From contig DALTWK010000015.1 in NCBI GenBank assembly GCA_029987115.1, positions 1 through 24,225 on the forward strand: a stretch of 24,225 nt of DNA. The letters run 5' to 3'. This DNA comes from Methanocorpusculum sp. (GTDB taxonomy: Archaea; Halobacteriota; Methanomicrobia; Methanomicrobiales; Methanocorpusculaceae). Below are positions 1-7,353 of this stretch, piece after piece. A program made the translations under genes and the position numbers. The first letter of the stretch is position 1, and each line of letters opens with the position of its first letter. Under the pieces are notes generated by a model that saw nothing but the letters and a program-made list of their open reading frames with translations, ran no database searches and was not told the origin of the DNA.

Positions 1-118
1 CTCAGATACGCGAGTTCTCGGGAAATAGTCAACGCTGCACCCCCCTTACTTTTCTTGATTAATTACAAACTAAAGCGAAAGCTATCGTGAAAATTTTTTA
101 TTTTGTATCCCAATCAAA

Positions 119-128
119 TTTTATTTAT
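119..128 (+). promoter_or_regulatory. TATA-like box for the ferritin-like gene
   Basis: An AT-rich box (ttttatttat) is centred about 29 bases before the ATG at 152. No Shine-Dalgarno sequence lies before that ATG, so the mRNA is probably leaderless or nearly so. Rest of 1-118: no gene recognised; it may hold the end of a neighbouring gene cut by the window edge. Confidence 0.45.
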
Positions 129-151
129 CATATTCTTTTCAATAATATTGT

Positions 152-454
152 ATGCCAGAATTTGGAAATCCATTTGCAGGTTTGAAAGAAGACCGCAAAC
201 TTACTCATGACGAGCTGGTTCGTGCGATCCGCTTTATGATTTCAGCAGAATATGAAGCAATTCAGCTTTATCAGCAGCTTGCTGAATCTATCGATGACAA
301 ACTCTCAATTGAGGTCTTAACTGATATTGCGAATGAAGAAAAGGTTCACGCCGGAGAATTTTTACGCCTTCTTCATTATCTTGACAATGATGAGGCAGGA
401 TATTATAAAGAAGGGGCAGAGGAAGTCGAAGAAGAAATTTCAAAACTTCACTAA
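152..454 (+). CDS. Ferritin-like (encapsulated-ferritin/rubrerythrin type) protein, 100 aa
   Basis: A small, soluble, helical protein of the ferritin-like superfamily, probably binding a di-iron centre at a subunit interface. What is seen: a first helix with SAEYEAIQLYQQ (residues about 31-42) and a second with ANEEKVHAGEF (about 60-70). These supply the Glu and the E-x-x-H ligands characteristic of the short encapsulated-ferritin family. The chain is only about half the length of a four-helix ferritin, which fits proteins that build the four-helix site by dimerising. Related ferritins in archaea and bacteria are often cargo of, or fused to, encapsulin shells. No shell gene is in this window, but the 5' neighbour is cut off, and the acidic tail ending EEEISKLH does not look like a usual shell-loading peptide. 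A role in iron storage or oxidative-stress defence is inferred. The ATG follows a TATA-like box closely. Confidence 0.75.
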   Translation: MPEFGNPFAGLKEDRKLTHDELVRAIRFMISAEYEAIQLYQQLAESIDDKLSIEVLTDIANEEKVHAGEFLRLLHYLDNDEAGYYKEGAEEVEEEISKLH

Positions 455-457
455 TCC

Positions 458-464
458 TTTTTTT
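458..464 (+). terminator. T-run terminator
   Basis: Seven T residues begin four bases after the ferritin-like stop codon, the usual archaeal termination signal. Confidence 0.5.
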
Positions 465-509
465 CGGAAACTATTATAAGACCAACATCCAATTAGTATA
501 CGCACTTTT

Positions 510-583
510 GCTTCAGTGGCCTAGCCCGGCATAGCGGCTGATTTGTAATCAGCAGGTCGAGGGTTCAAATCCCTCCTGGAGCT
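510..583 (+). tRNA. tRNA-Thr (anticodon TGT)
   Basis: Full cloverleaf of 74 nt. The acceptor arms GCTTCAG (510-516) and CTGGAGC (576-582) pair with one T-G wobble. The anticodon stem gctga/tcagc (537-541, 549-553) encloses loop tttgtaa with anticodon TGT at 544-546. The T stem gaggg/ccctc (559-563, 571-575) encloses ttcaaat. The discriminator base is T, as is usual for archaeal tRNA-Thr. CCA is not encoded. Confidence 0.95.
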
Positions 584-653
584 TATTTTGTGCGTACCGA
601 TTAATATCAACATCTATTTATCTGGATACGTTGATGTATTAATCACAATCAAT

Positions 654-725
654 GGGCAATTAGATCAGTGGTAGATCGCTACATTGGCATTGTAGAGGCC
701 GCGGATTCAATTTCCGCATTGTCCA
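654..725 (+). tRNA. tRNA-Ala (anticodon GGC)
   Basis: Cloverleaf of 72 nt. The acceptor arms GGGCAAT (654-660) and ATTGTCC (718-724) pair with a G3-U70 wobble, the classic alanine identity element. The anticodon stem ctaca/tgtag encloses ttggcat with anticodon GGC at 686-688. The T arm is gcgga/tccgc around ttcaatt (701-717). The discriminator is A and CCA is not encoded. It lies 70 bases after tRNA-Thr, and an AT-rich spacer suggests its own promoter. Confidence 0.95.
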
Positions 726-730
726 CTCTG

Positions 731-736
731 TTTTTT
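731..736 (+). terminator. T-run terminator after tRNA-Ala
   Basis: Six T residues lie five bases after the tRNA end. They overlap the last bases of the convergent purL gene by two. Confidence 0.5.
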
Positions 737-3700
737 AGTCTTCTTTGAAATATTCAACTAATGATTCAAAGAGTCCCATTTCGAAGGTACCTGGGACATT
801 TTTGTAAAGACCGTTTCCAATGCGTTCTGAATGACCCATTTTTCCAAGCACTCTTCCGTCCGGTGAAAGAATGCCTTCAATTGCGAGCATGGAGTTATTC
901 GGGTTATAGTGAATGTCTGATGTCGGTTTGCCTTCGAGGTCAACATACTGGGAAAGTATCTGGCCGTTTTTCACCAGTGTTTCAATAACACTTTCCGGTG
1001 CGATAAATCTCCCTTCTCCATGGGAAATTGGGACTGTGTAGATTTCATCGGTATTGACTTTGGAAAGCCAGGGGGATTTTGTTGAAGCAACCCGGATGTT
1101 TACCAGGCGTGACTGGTGACGTCCGATTGTGTTGAATGTCAGCGTCGGGGAGTCTGCATCTGTATCCCGGATTTCACCGTATGGAAGCAGTCCTAATTTA
1201 ATCAGCGCCTGGAATCCGTTGCAGATTCCGCAGATTAATCCGTCGCGTTTATTCAGAAGATCATGAACTGCATTTTTGATTTCTGCATTTCTGAAGACAG
1301 CCGTTATGAATTTTCCAGATCCGTCCGGTTCATCTCCTCCCGAAAATCCTCCCGGGATGAAGATAGCGTTTGCTCTTCTGATTGCTTCGGAAAACTTCCG
1401 GGTTGATTCTATAATTTTTTCCGATGACTGATTATTGATTACAAATATTTCCGGAACAGCTCCTGCACGCGCCACAGCTTTTGCACTGTCGTATTCGCAG
1501 TTTGTTCCCGGGAAGACCGGTATCAGAACACGCGGGTGATTCGTTCTGATCTTTGGACGGATTGTGCTCTTTTCCGTGCAGGTAATGCTTTTGATTGCCG
1601 TGCTGTCCTGCTGTATATTGCAGGGGTATACGGGTTCTAATACATCTTCATAGCATTTCTGCAGATCAGCGAGGGAAAGTTTTTCGGATTTCCAGCAGAG
1701 TGTTTCTTCCTCAGTTGTTTTTCCGATAATTTCCTCATTGATGTCCTCGGTAACTTCAGCGATAAATGATCCGTACGAGTATTCAAAGAGGCGCTGGAGC
1801 GTGACGGCATCAGAAAACTTGACACCGATGCGGTTTCCGATTGCTGATTTGAAAATGCATTCTGCAATGCCTCCGTAACCCGGAGTACTGCAGGAAACGA
1901 TGATGCCTTTCCGGATTAATTCCGTAATTTTTGCAAAGTTCGAAAGCAGAGATTCGGCAGTCGGCAGACCTTCCTCATCATATTCGGGAGAGATGACTGC
2001 GAGTTTATGTCCGGCTTTTTTCAAATCATTTGAAATGATATGTGGAATGATGTCGGTTGTTACGGCAAAGGATACCAGGGTCGGAGGAACATCAAGTTTC
2101 TCAAAAGAACCGCTCATGGAATCCTTCCCTCCGATAGCTCCTATACCGAGACCAATCTGTGCTTCAAAGGCTCCTAGAAGGGCGCTTGCCGGTTTTCCCC
2201 ACCGTTTCGGGTCAGTACCCAGTTTTTCAAAGAATTCCTGCAGAGAAAGATACACATCTTTGAATTCAGCACCGGTTGCCACCAATTTGGCTGCACTTTC
2301 TACAACTGCAAGATAGGATGCATGATAGGGGCTTTTTTCAGCGATGTACGGGTTGTATCCCCAAGCCATAATCGAACAGTCCTGGGTATCTCCGTGTTCA
2401 ACTGAAATCTTGTTAACCATTGCCTGAACTGGTGTCTGCTGATATTTCCCTCCGAACGGCATGAGTACTGTTCCTGCTCCGATGGTTGAATCGAACCGTT
2501 CAGACAGTCCGCGGCGTGAACATACATTGATGTCAGTGAGGAGTGATTTGTAGTTCTCCGCAAACGTTCCGCTGATCTTTTTAGCGAACGGCTTCGGCTG
2601 CTCCATTTCAACGGAGATATGTTTCTCAGCTCCGTTGGAGGAAAGGAATTCACGGCTGATGTCTACGATAACGTCGCCGTTCCAGCGCATAACAAGGCGC
2701 GGTTCCTCAGTTACTTTTGCAACGATGGTTGCTTCCAGATTTTCGGCATTTGCCATCCGGATAAACGCTTCGGCATCGCTGTCTGCAACTACTACCGCCA
2801 TACGTTCCTGGGATTCACTGATGGCAAGTTCCGTTCCGTCAAGTCCGTCGTATTTTTTCGGAACATTGTTCAGATTGATGTCCAGTCCGTCGGCCAGTTC
2901 CCCGATTGCAACAGAGACTCCGCCTGCGCCGAAATCATTGCAGCGTTTAATCATGCGGGAAGCGGCAGGATTTCTGAAGAGTCTCTGAATTTTTCGTTCT
3001 TCGGGTGCGTTTCCTTTCTGCACTTCCGAACCGCAGCTGACAAGGGACTCGGCTGTATGGGATTTGGATGATCCGGTTGCACCGCCACATCCGTCACGGC
3101 CGGTTTTTCCGCCGAGCAGGATGACGACATCGCCTGCTGTCGGCGTTTCACGTCTGACATTCTTTGCCGGCGCCGCTCCGATGACTGCTCCAAGTTCCAT
3201 GTGTTTGGCAACATATCCCGGGTGATACAGTTCGTCAACAATTCCGGTTGCCAGTCCAATCTGATTTCCGTAGGAACTGTATCCGGCGGCCGCAGTTGAT
3301 GCGATTTTCTTCTGTGGGAGCTTTCCAGGCAGGGTTTCTGAGAGTGGGGAGAGCGGATTGCCGCATCCGGTGATTCTCATAGCAGAATAGACATAAGCTC
3401 TTCCGGACAACGGATCGCGGATTGCACCGCCGATGCACGTTGCTGCTCCTCCGAATGGTTCAATTTCTGTCGGGTGGTTATGTGTTTCGTTTTTAAAGAG
3501 CAGGAGCCAGTCTTCCGGTTTTCCGTCCACAGAAATGGTAATTTTTACCGTACATGCATTAATTTCATCGGATTCGTCGAGTTTATCCAGTTTACCCTCT
3601 GCTTTCAGGTATTTTGCAGCGATGGTGCCGATATCCATCAGCGTAACCGGTTTTGTACGGGCAAGTTTTTTCCGGACAGTCAGATAGTCATTGAATGCCT

Positions 3701-4430
3701 TTTCAAGTACCGGAGATTCTGTCTTTACTTCGTCAATTTCGGTAAGGAATGTGGTATGGCGGCAGTGATCGGACCAGTAGGTATCAATCATGCGTATTTC
3801 AGTTATTGTCGGATTGCGGTGGACGGAACGGAAATACTCCTGGCAGAACGAAATATCTGCCAAATCCATTGCAAGGCCGCGAGAGTGAATGAAATCCTTC
3901 AATTCATCTTCGGTTAAATCCGTGAATCCTGCAAGAATCTCTACTTTATCAGGGGTTGGGTAGGCAGCTGCCAGGGTTTTCGGCATCTCAAGTGATGCTT
4001 CTCTGCTTTCAACCGCATTAATGAGGTAGTGTTTGATATTTGCAAAGTCTTCGTCTGAAATTGTGCCGGAAATGAGGTAGACTTTTGCGCATTTAACCAC
4101 GGGGCGTTCTTTTTGGGATATGAGCTGGATGCACTCTTCAGCTGAAGCGGCACGCTGATCGAATTGTCCGGGAAGTGCTTCAACCGCAAATATTCTCTCG
4201 TTCTGACCTGCAGAAACGGTTTCATAGATATTGTCCAGCTGCGGTTCGGAGAATACTGCAGTTTTAGCATAGAGGAACATATCGGCATCGATATTATCTG
4301 CATCATAGCGATTAAACAAACGCAGCTTGGTGATTCCTGTGATGCCAAGCGTGGTTTTTAATTCATTCTCGAGAGATTTTGCTTCATTCGCCAGTTCCGG
4401 CTTTTTTTCGACGAATATTCGATATACCAT
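735..4430 (-). CDS. purL: Phosphoribosylformylglycinamidine synthase, single-chain large PurL
   Basis: Fourth step of de novo purine synthesis: FGAR + Gln + ATP gives FGAM. At 1231 aa this is the large form in which the PurS-like, synthetase and glutaminase parts are one chain. In order: a PurS-like N-terminus (about 1-150), a linker with DTYWSDHCRHTTF, the first synthetase half with KNETHNHPTEIEPFGG and GGKTGRDGCGGATGSS, CNDFGAGGVS, a degenerate second half, then a class I glutaminase with PGTNCEYDSA, GICNGFQ (nucleophile Cys about 1070), SHGEGRF and a MGHSER-type His/Glu pair near 1200-1202. The ATG at 4430 has GAGG six bases before it. A TTG twelve bases upstream is in frame but lacks such a site. 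Most archaea instead make separate PurS, PurL and PurQ. The wording of the motifs is that of Clostridia and Bacteroidetes, so transfer from bacteria is likely (inference). Confidence 0.96.
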   Translation of the reverse strand: MVYRIFVEKKPELANEAKSLENELKTTLGITGITKLRLFNRYDADNIDADMFLYAKTAVFSEPQLDNIYETVSAGQNERIFAVEALPGQFDQRAASAEECIQLISQKERPVVKCAKVYLISGTISDEDFANIKHYLINAVESREASLEMPKTLAAAYPTPDKVEILAGFTDLTEDELKDFIHSRGLAMDLADISFCQEYFRSVHRNPTITEIRMIDTYWSDHCRHTTFLTEIDEVKTESPVLEKAFNDYLTVRKKLARTKPVTLMDIGTIAAKYLKAEGKLDKLDESDEINACTVKITISVDGKPEDWLLLFKNETHNHPTEIEPFGGAATCIGGAIRDPLSGRAYVYSAMRITGCGNPLSPLSETLPGKLPQKKIASTAAAGYSSYGNQIGLATGIVDELYHPGYVAKHMELGAVIGAAPAKNVRRETPTAGDVVILLGGKTGRDGCGGATGSSKSHTAESLVSCGSEVQKGNAPEERKIQRLFRNPAASRMIKRCNDFGAGGVSVAIGELADGLDINLNNVPKKYDGLDGTELAISESQERMAVVVADSDAEAFIRMANAENLEATIVAKVTEEPRLVMRWNGDVIVDISREFLSSNGAEKHISVEMEQPKPFAKKISGTFAENYKSLLTDINVCSRRGLSERFDSTIGAGTVLMPFGGKYQQTPVQAMVNKISVEHGDTQDCSIMAWGYNPYIAEKSPYHASYLAVVESAAKLVATGAEFKDVYLSLQEFFEKLGTDPKRWGKPASALLGAFEAQIGLGIGAIGGKDSMSGSFEKLDVPPTLVSFAVTTDIIPHIISNDLKKAGHKLAVISPEYDEEGLPTAESLLSNFAKITELIRKGIIVSCSTPGYGGIAECIFKSAIGNRIGVKFSDAVTLQRLFEYSYGSFIAEVTEDINEEIIGKTTEEETLCWKSEKLSLADLQKCYEDVLEPVYPCNIQQDSTAIKSITCTEKSTIRPKIRTNHPRVLIPVFPGTNCEYDSAKAVARAGAVPEIFVINNQSSEKIIESTRKFSEAIRRANAIFIPGGFSGGDEPDGSGKFITAVFRNAEIKNAVHDLLNKRDGLICGICNGFQALIKLGLLPYGEIRDTDADSPTLTFNTIGRHQSRLVNIRVASTKSPWLSKVNTDEIYTVPISHGEGRFIAPESVIETLVKNGQILSQYVDLEGKPTSDIHYNPNNSMLAIEGILSPDGRVLGKMGHSERIGNGLYKNVPGTFEMGLFESLVEYFKED

Positions 4431-4454
4431 ATTGAGCCTCAATGGTTGAGTAAG

Positions 4455-4463
4455 AAATATACG
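4455..4463 (-). promoter_or_regulatory. TATA-like box for purL
   Basis: On the minus strand this reads CGTATATTT, about 25-33 bases before the purL ATG. It leaves room for a short leader carrying the GAGG ribosome site. No purine-responsive element was recognised. Confidence 0.4.
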
Positions 4464-4541
4464 CCGTTCTGGAATTTCTAATGTATGGTTGATGATTGGA
4501 AATCCTTATGAGGGAGAACAGAGTATCATTTCTAATTGAAA

Positions 4542-5114
4542 ATGGCGAAGGTTTTCTATAATCCTGATGAGGATGAACTGGTTGTTCGGCGGAACTGTAC
4601 GAGGCGGGAGTTATCGGTCAGCGAACGAAAACTTTTGAAACATATCGCCGACGGAAATCGAACAGTAGATTCGCTCCAGCACTTTTTGACCACCGCAAAC
4701 GGTCGGATTACGATTGAGGAAGCACGGTGTATGCTGGACGCAGCCCTTGCAAATCTTGTTTCGGCAGGCTACCTCTATACCCTTGGCCGACCGTTAACCT
4801 ATCAACTGACACAAAACGGTTGGAATGCAGTCGGGTTGAAAGAGTCATGCAGGAATAATCCCGATAAAGTTCCCGAATCACGCCCCTCTCATATCAGGAA
4901 ATCTTCGGATGCTGATTATCCTGCCGGATACTATGCAAAAGACAGGGAAGAAAACACGTGGAAAAAGAAACCCGCGCTCAATTCAAAAGATGGTGTACTG
5001 GCTGAATCCTTTGATGAGTTCTACGGAATTATGAATCGTGAGGAGATGCTGAAGGGAAAGAAAAAAAGTAAATCTCGGTCCAATGAGGATGGATCGGATA
5101 GTTTATTCGAATAG
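4542..5114 (+). CDS. Winged-helix domain protein of unknown role, 190 aa
   Basis: The specific family was not recognised. Residues about 25-100 have the pattern of a winged helix-turn-helix: LSVSERKLLKHIADG, then a helix with IEEARCMLDAALANLVSAGYL, then a wing-like strand pair ending in LTYQLTQNGWNAVG. The second half (about 105-190) is polar, rich in Lys, Ser and Glu, and probably disordered, with a KGKKKSKSRS stretch near the end. It could be a DNA-binding regulator or a protein-interaction adaptor. The start is chosen at the ATG at 4542. A TTG two codons earlier is also possible, and no ribosome site is close to either. It is divergent from purL across 111 bases, so it could regulate that gene, but nothing in the sequence proves this. 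Confidence 0.65.
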   Translation: MAKVFYNPDEDELVVRRNCTRRELSVSERKLLKHIADGNRTVDSLQHFLTTANGRITIEEARCMLDAALANLVSAGYLYTLGRPLTYQLTQNGWNAVGLKESCRNNPDKVPESRPSHIRKSSDADYPAGYYAKDREENTWKKKPALNSKDGVLAESFDEFYGIMNREEMLKGKKKSKSRSNEDGSDSLFE

Positions 5115-5117
5115 TTT

Positions 5118-5855
5118 TCATCTGCGTCTAACAAAAAGTCCCGCAGCAGAAAGTGCTGCAATGATGCCGATGACTGGTGCAGGCGTCGTTGCCGCAGGTT
5201 CAGGCTGTACCGGTTCGGGAATATCTTGAGGGGTATCTGGCATTTCTTCTTTTTTCAGTTCAATCGTCTGCTGTTTTTCTTCACGTGGTATTACAGAAAA
5301 CAGGATTGTGCTGCAGGGATCGTTTCCCTGAGTTATGGTTTCTGTCAGTTTTTTTGCTGCTTCAATGTTCTGCACGGCAGGGATGTTGAACTGGAAGACG
5401 TCGTTTAAGAAGACGTTGTCCCCGGATGAGTATCCGGAGTTTCCGGATGCGGGGACAACTTTCGTGTTGTAAATGCCGTCAGCTCCCGGATGATGAACGA
5501 TTAAGCGGTATTCCCCGGTAGAGAAATGGTTTCCTTTTGAAGCGTCTTCATCTGCCATCAGATAGATAGTGAAATAGCCGTCATCTCCGCGATAGAGGTA
5601 GTGTCCGTACTCTTTCAGATATTCTTTTAATGCACTCCCTTTGAGTTTTTTATTTGATACATCGGTGCTTCTGCTGTAATAGAATTTATTCTGCCCCAAT
5701 ACATAGAAAACAATTGAATCGGTTCCCGGTGCATATGTCTGGAATTCGGCGTAGTCTCCTTCAGCAACCGTCACTGCGGAAACAGGGGAGATTCCGAGAA
5801 ACAGGAGGAATGCCAGGAGGAAAAGAAGTCCTGCTGCAATGTATGTCTTTTTCAT
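5118..5855 (-). CDS. Secreted protein with C-terminal membrane anchor, 245 aa
   Basis: An exported surface protein of unknown function. The N-terminus is a clear signal peptide: MKK, then a long Leu/Phe-rich core, then a probable cleavage after PVSA (residue 27). The middle is a soluble beta-rich domain, about 28-190, with many Tyr and Gly residues. A linker rich in Pro, Glu and Thr follows (about 200-222). The tail is PAPVIGIIAALSAAG plus LFVRRR: a short Pro-containing motif, a hydrophobic helix and terminal arginines. Tails like this are common on surface proteins of Methanomicrobiales and resemble archaeosortase sorting signals, though it is not a standard PGF tail. The ATG at 5855 is chosen because the signal peptide begins there; a longer in-frame start at 5903 would put a polar extension before it. 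It lies 31 bases downstream of the TIGR04076-like gene on the same strand. Confidence 0.75.
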   Translation of the reverse strand: MKKTYIAAGLLFLLAFLLFLGISPVSAVTVAEGDYAEFQTYAPGTDSIVFYVLGQNKFYYSRSTDVSNKKLKGSALKEYLKEYGHYLYRGDDGYFTIYLMADEDASKGNHFSTGEYRLIVHHPGADGIYNTKVVPASGNSGYSSGDNVFLNDVFQFNIPAVQNIEAAKKLTETITQGNDPCSTILFSVIPREEKQQTIELKKEEMPDTPQDIPEPVQPEPAATTPAPVIGIIAALSAAGLFVRRR

Positions 5856-5886
5856 AGTACTGCCGGAATCGGGAACGTGTTCCCTG

Positions 5887-6201
5887 TTACTCCGCCTCTT
5901 CATCGAGCGCCTCTAAAAGAAAACTTACCGGGCGGAATCCGTCATTGCAGGAGATCATGGCAGATTTTCTGTTCTTCATCCAGCCGTCGTAGAAATTCTC
6001 TCCGCCGTGAGCAAGCGTCATAACAAACGGGGATACGGTGTCCCAGGCACTGTCACAGAATCCGTCCGGCCGTACCCATCCGTTTGCAATAAAGACCTGT
6101 CCTTCCTGCATACTGCATGCATGCTCTATTGGATTTTCGTATTTTTCCATAAGATCAGGATAACAGGCAACCCTCATAACCGTGATTTTGACTTTTTTCA
6201 T
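5887..6201 (-). CDS. TIGR04076 family protein, 104 aa
   Basis: A small protein of a conserved but uncharacterised family found in anaerobic bacteria and archaea. Family traits seen: MKKVKITVMRV at the start, a Glu-Gly-Gln segment (EGQVFIANG), GFCDSAWD with a conserved Cys-Asp, LAHGGENFYDGW, and a C-terminal AMISCNDGFRPVSFLLEAL. Three of the cysteines fall in conserved-looking positions, so metal or redox chemistry is possible, but no function is established. The ATG at 6201 is chosen because the family starts here; a TTG ten codons upstream is in frame. It lies before the secreted-protein gene and is probably co-transcribed with it. Confidence 0.7.
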   Translation of the reverse strand: MKKVKITVMRVACYPDLMEKYENPIEHACSMQEGQVFIANGWVRPDGFCDSAWDTVSPFVMTLAHGGENFYDGWMKNRKSAMISCNDGFRPVSFLLEALDEEAE

Positions 6202-6275
6202 GATATAAAAAAGGGGTTTTCTCTTATTCAATTTTACGAATAATTCAGACTTTCTTAGAGAAGGAACAGAATCTA

Positions 6276-6290
6276 TTTAAATCTATAAAT
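6276..6290 (+). promoter_or_regulatory. TATA region for the PRC-barrel/Thg1 operon
   Basis: Two adjoining boxes, tttaaat and tataaat, are centred about 25 bases before the ATG at 6308. No ribosome site precedes that ATG, so transcription should start at or very near the start codon (leaderless). Confidence 0.5.
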
Positions 6291-6307
6291 GAAAAAATAC
6301 CTGTACT

Positions 6308-6574
6308 ATGAACTGGCAGATATCAGCACTTTTTGGCATGGAAGTGTATTCAGACAAGGCAGTCTATCTTGGAAGAGTTGAGGATGTTGTTCTTGACGTT
6401 GCCAATAAGAAAATCAGCGGCCTTGCACTGACAAATGTCAACCCGGAAGCCATTGATCTCAAGAATTATTCCGGCGTTGTGATTCCATATCGTATCGTGA
6501 AGGAGGTTAAAGATATTGTTATCGTCCGTCACATACCTGGTGCTTTTAAATCTGAAGAACAGCTTTCGGAGTAA
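6308..6574 (+). CDS. PRC-barrel domain protein, 88 aa
   Basis: A single small beta-barrel of the PRC (photosynthetic reaction centre H-subunit) type. Seen: an N-terminal strand with ALFGMEVYSDKAVYLGRVED, then VVLDVANKKISGLAL, a short insertion, and VVIPYRIVKEVKDIVIVRH. This length and pattern match archaeal stand-alone PRC proteins. Some of these (CdpB proteins studied in Haloferax) act with SepF and FtsZ in cell division. A division role here is therefore possible but is inference; other archaeal PRC proteins are uncharacterised. The start lies just downstream of a clear TATA region and the mRNA is probably leaderless. The next gene begins two bases after the stop codon, so the two are co-transcribed. 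Confidence 0.8.
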   Translation: MNWQISALFGMEVYSDKAVYLGRVEDVVLDVANKKISGLALTNVNPEAIDLKNYSGVVIPYRIVKEVKDIVIVRHIPGAFKSEEQLSE

Positions 6575-6576
6575 TT

Positions 6577-7323
6577 TTGAATACCGATATGAAAGACCGA
6601 GAGATATTCTCCCGTCTTACCACAACATCTCCTTTTGTTATCCGTCTTGACGGTCGTTCGTTTCATTCTTTTTCCTCAGATTTTGAAAAGCCGTTTGACG
6701 AAACATTCTCCCAGTTCTTTATTAAAACGGCCGTGTCTCTATTCATGGATAGCGGTCTCTCTCCTGATTTTTGTTATACCTTTTCTGATGAAATCAGTCT
6801 CTTTATTCAGAAACCTGTATTTGACATGCGTGTGGAGAAACTGGTTTCAGTTTCTGCGGCGTTTGCTTCGTCGGCGTTTACGGTTTTTTCGGGAAGTGAA
6901 AAACCGCTTGCGTTCGATGCCAGAATTATTCCTCTTTCAGCAGAGCTGTTTCCCTCCTATCTTGCATGGCGTCAGGCGGAGGCATGGAGAAATCATATCA
7001 ACGGCTACTGTCAGAAGATACTCATTGATGATGGTCTGTCTGCGTCGGCGGCACAGAAAAAGCTGGACGGGTTGAATGCTGCCGCTCTTCATGAGCTCGC
7101 ATTTGAACATGGAATTAATTTGGCACAGACTCCTGCCTGGCAACGCAGGGGAATAGCGGTATATCGCGGTTCTGTCGAAAAGGAAGGATACAATCCGGTG
7201 ACAGGCGAGTCTTCCCTTGTGAAAAGAAACATTGCAGTAACTGATACTAATCTTCCCTTGTTTAAAACAGAGACGGGAACCCGCTGGGTAATGAGTAAGA
7301 TTATTCCCCCCACAGATATTTAA
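6577..7323 (+). CDS. Thg1-like tRNA(His) guanylyltransferase / 3'-5' polymerase
   Basis: An enzyme that adds nucleotides to the 5' end of tRNA in the reverse (3'-5') direction. It either adds G-1 to tRNA-His or repairs 5'-truncated tRNAs (Thg1-like proteins). Seen in 248 aa: FVIRLDGRSFHSFS (20-33, metal-binding Asp about 25), YTFSDEISLF (67-76, second metal-binding Asp with Glu), FDARIIPLS (113-121), WRNHINGYCQ (137-146, matching the family HIN motif), and a basic QRRGIAVYRG (189-198). Length is typical of archaeal members. The TTG at 6577 is chosen because GGAG at 6568-6571 stands five bases before it; the first ATG (6589) is too far from that site. It is tightly linked to the PRC-barrel gene. 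Which of the two activities applies cannot be read from the sequence. Confidence 0.88.
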   Translation: MNTDMKDREIFSRLTTTSPFVIRLDGRSFHSFSSDFEKPFDETFSQFFIKTAVSLFMDSGLSPDFCYTFSDEISLFIQKPVFDMRVEKLVSVSAAFASSAFTVFSGSEKPLAFDARIIPLSAELFPSYLAWRQAEAWRNHINGYCQKILIDDGLSASAAQKKLDGLNAAALHELAFEHGINLAQTPAWQRRGIAVYRGSVEKEGYNPVTGESSLVKRNIAVTDTNLPLFKTETGTRWVMSKIIPPTDI

Positions 7324-7353
7324 TGAAGAAAGACTAAAAGGTTAATTAATAAG

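Noticed and set aside
2619..3071. Long plus-strand open frames opposite purL (150 and 117 codons, also 1900-2316)
   Set aside because: They lie wholly inside the certain purL gene, are rich in Phe, Ser and Cys, and show no domain or ribosome site.
4508..4561. 17-codon ORF (MRENRVSFLIENGEGFL) overlapping the start of the winged-helix gene
   Set aside because: Out of frame, no regulatory codon pattern and no supporting promoter distance; it could be a leader peptide but nothing supports it.
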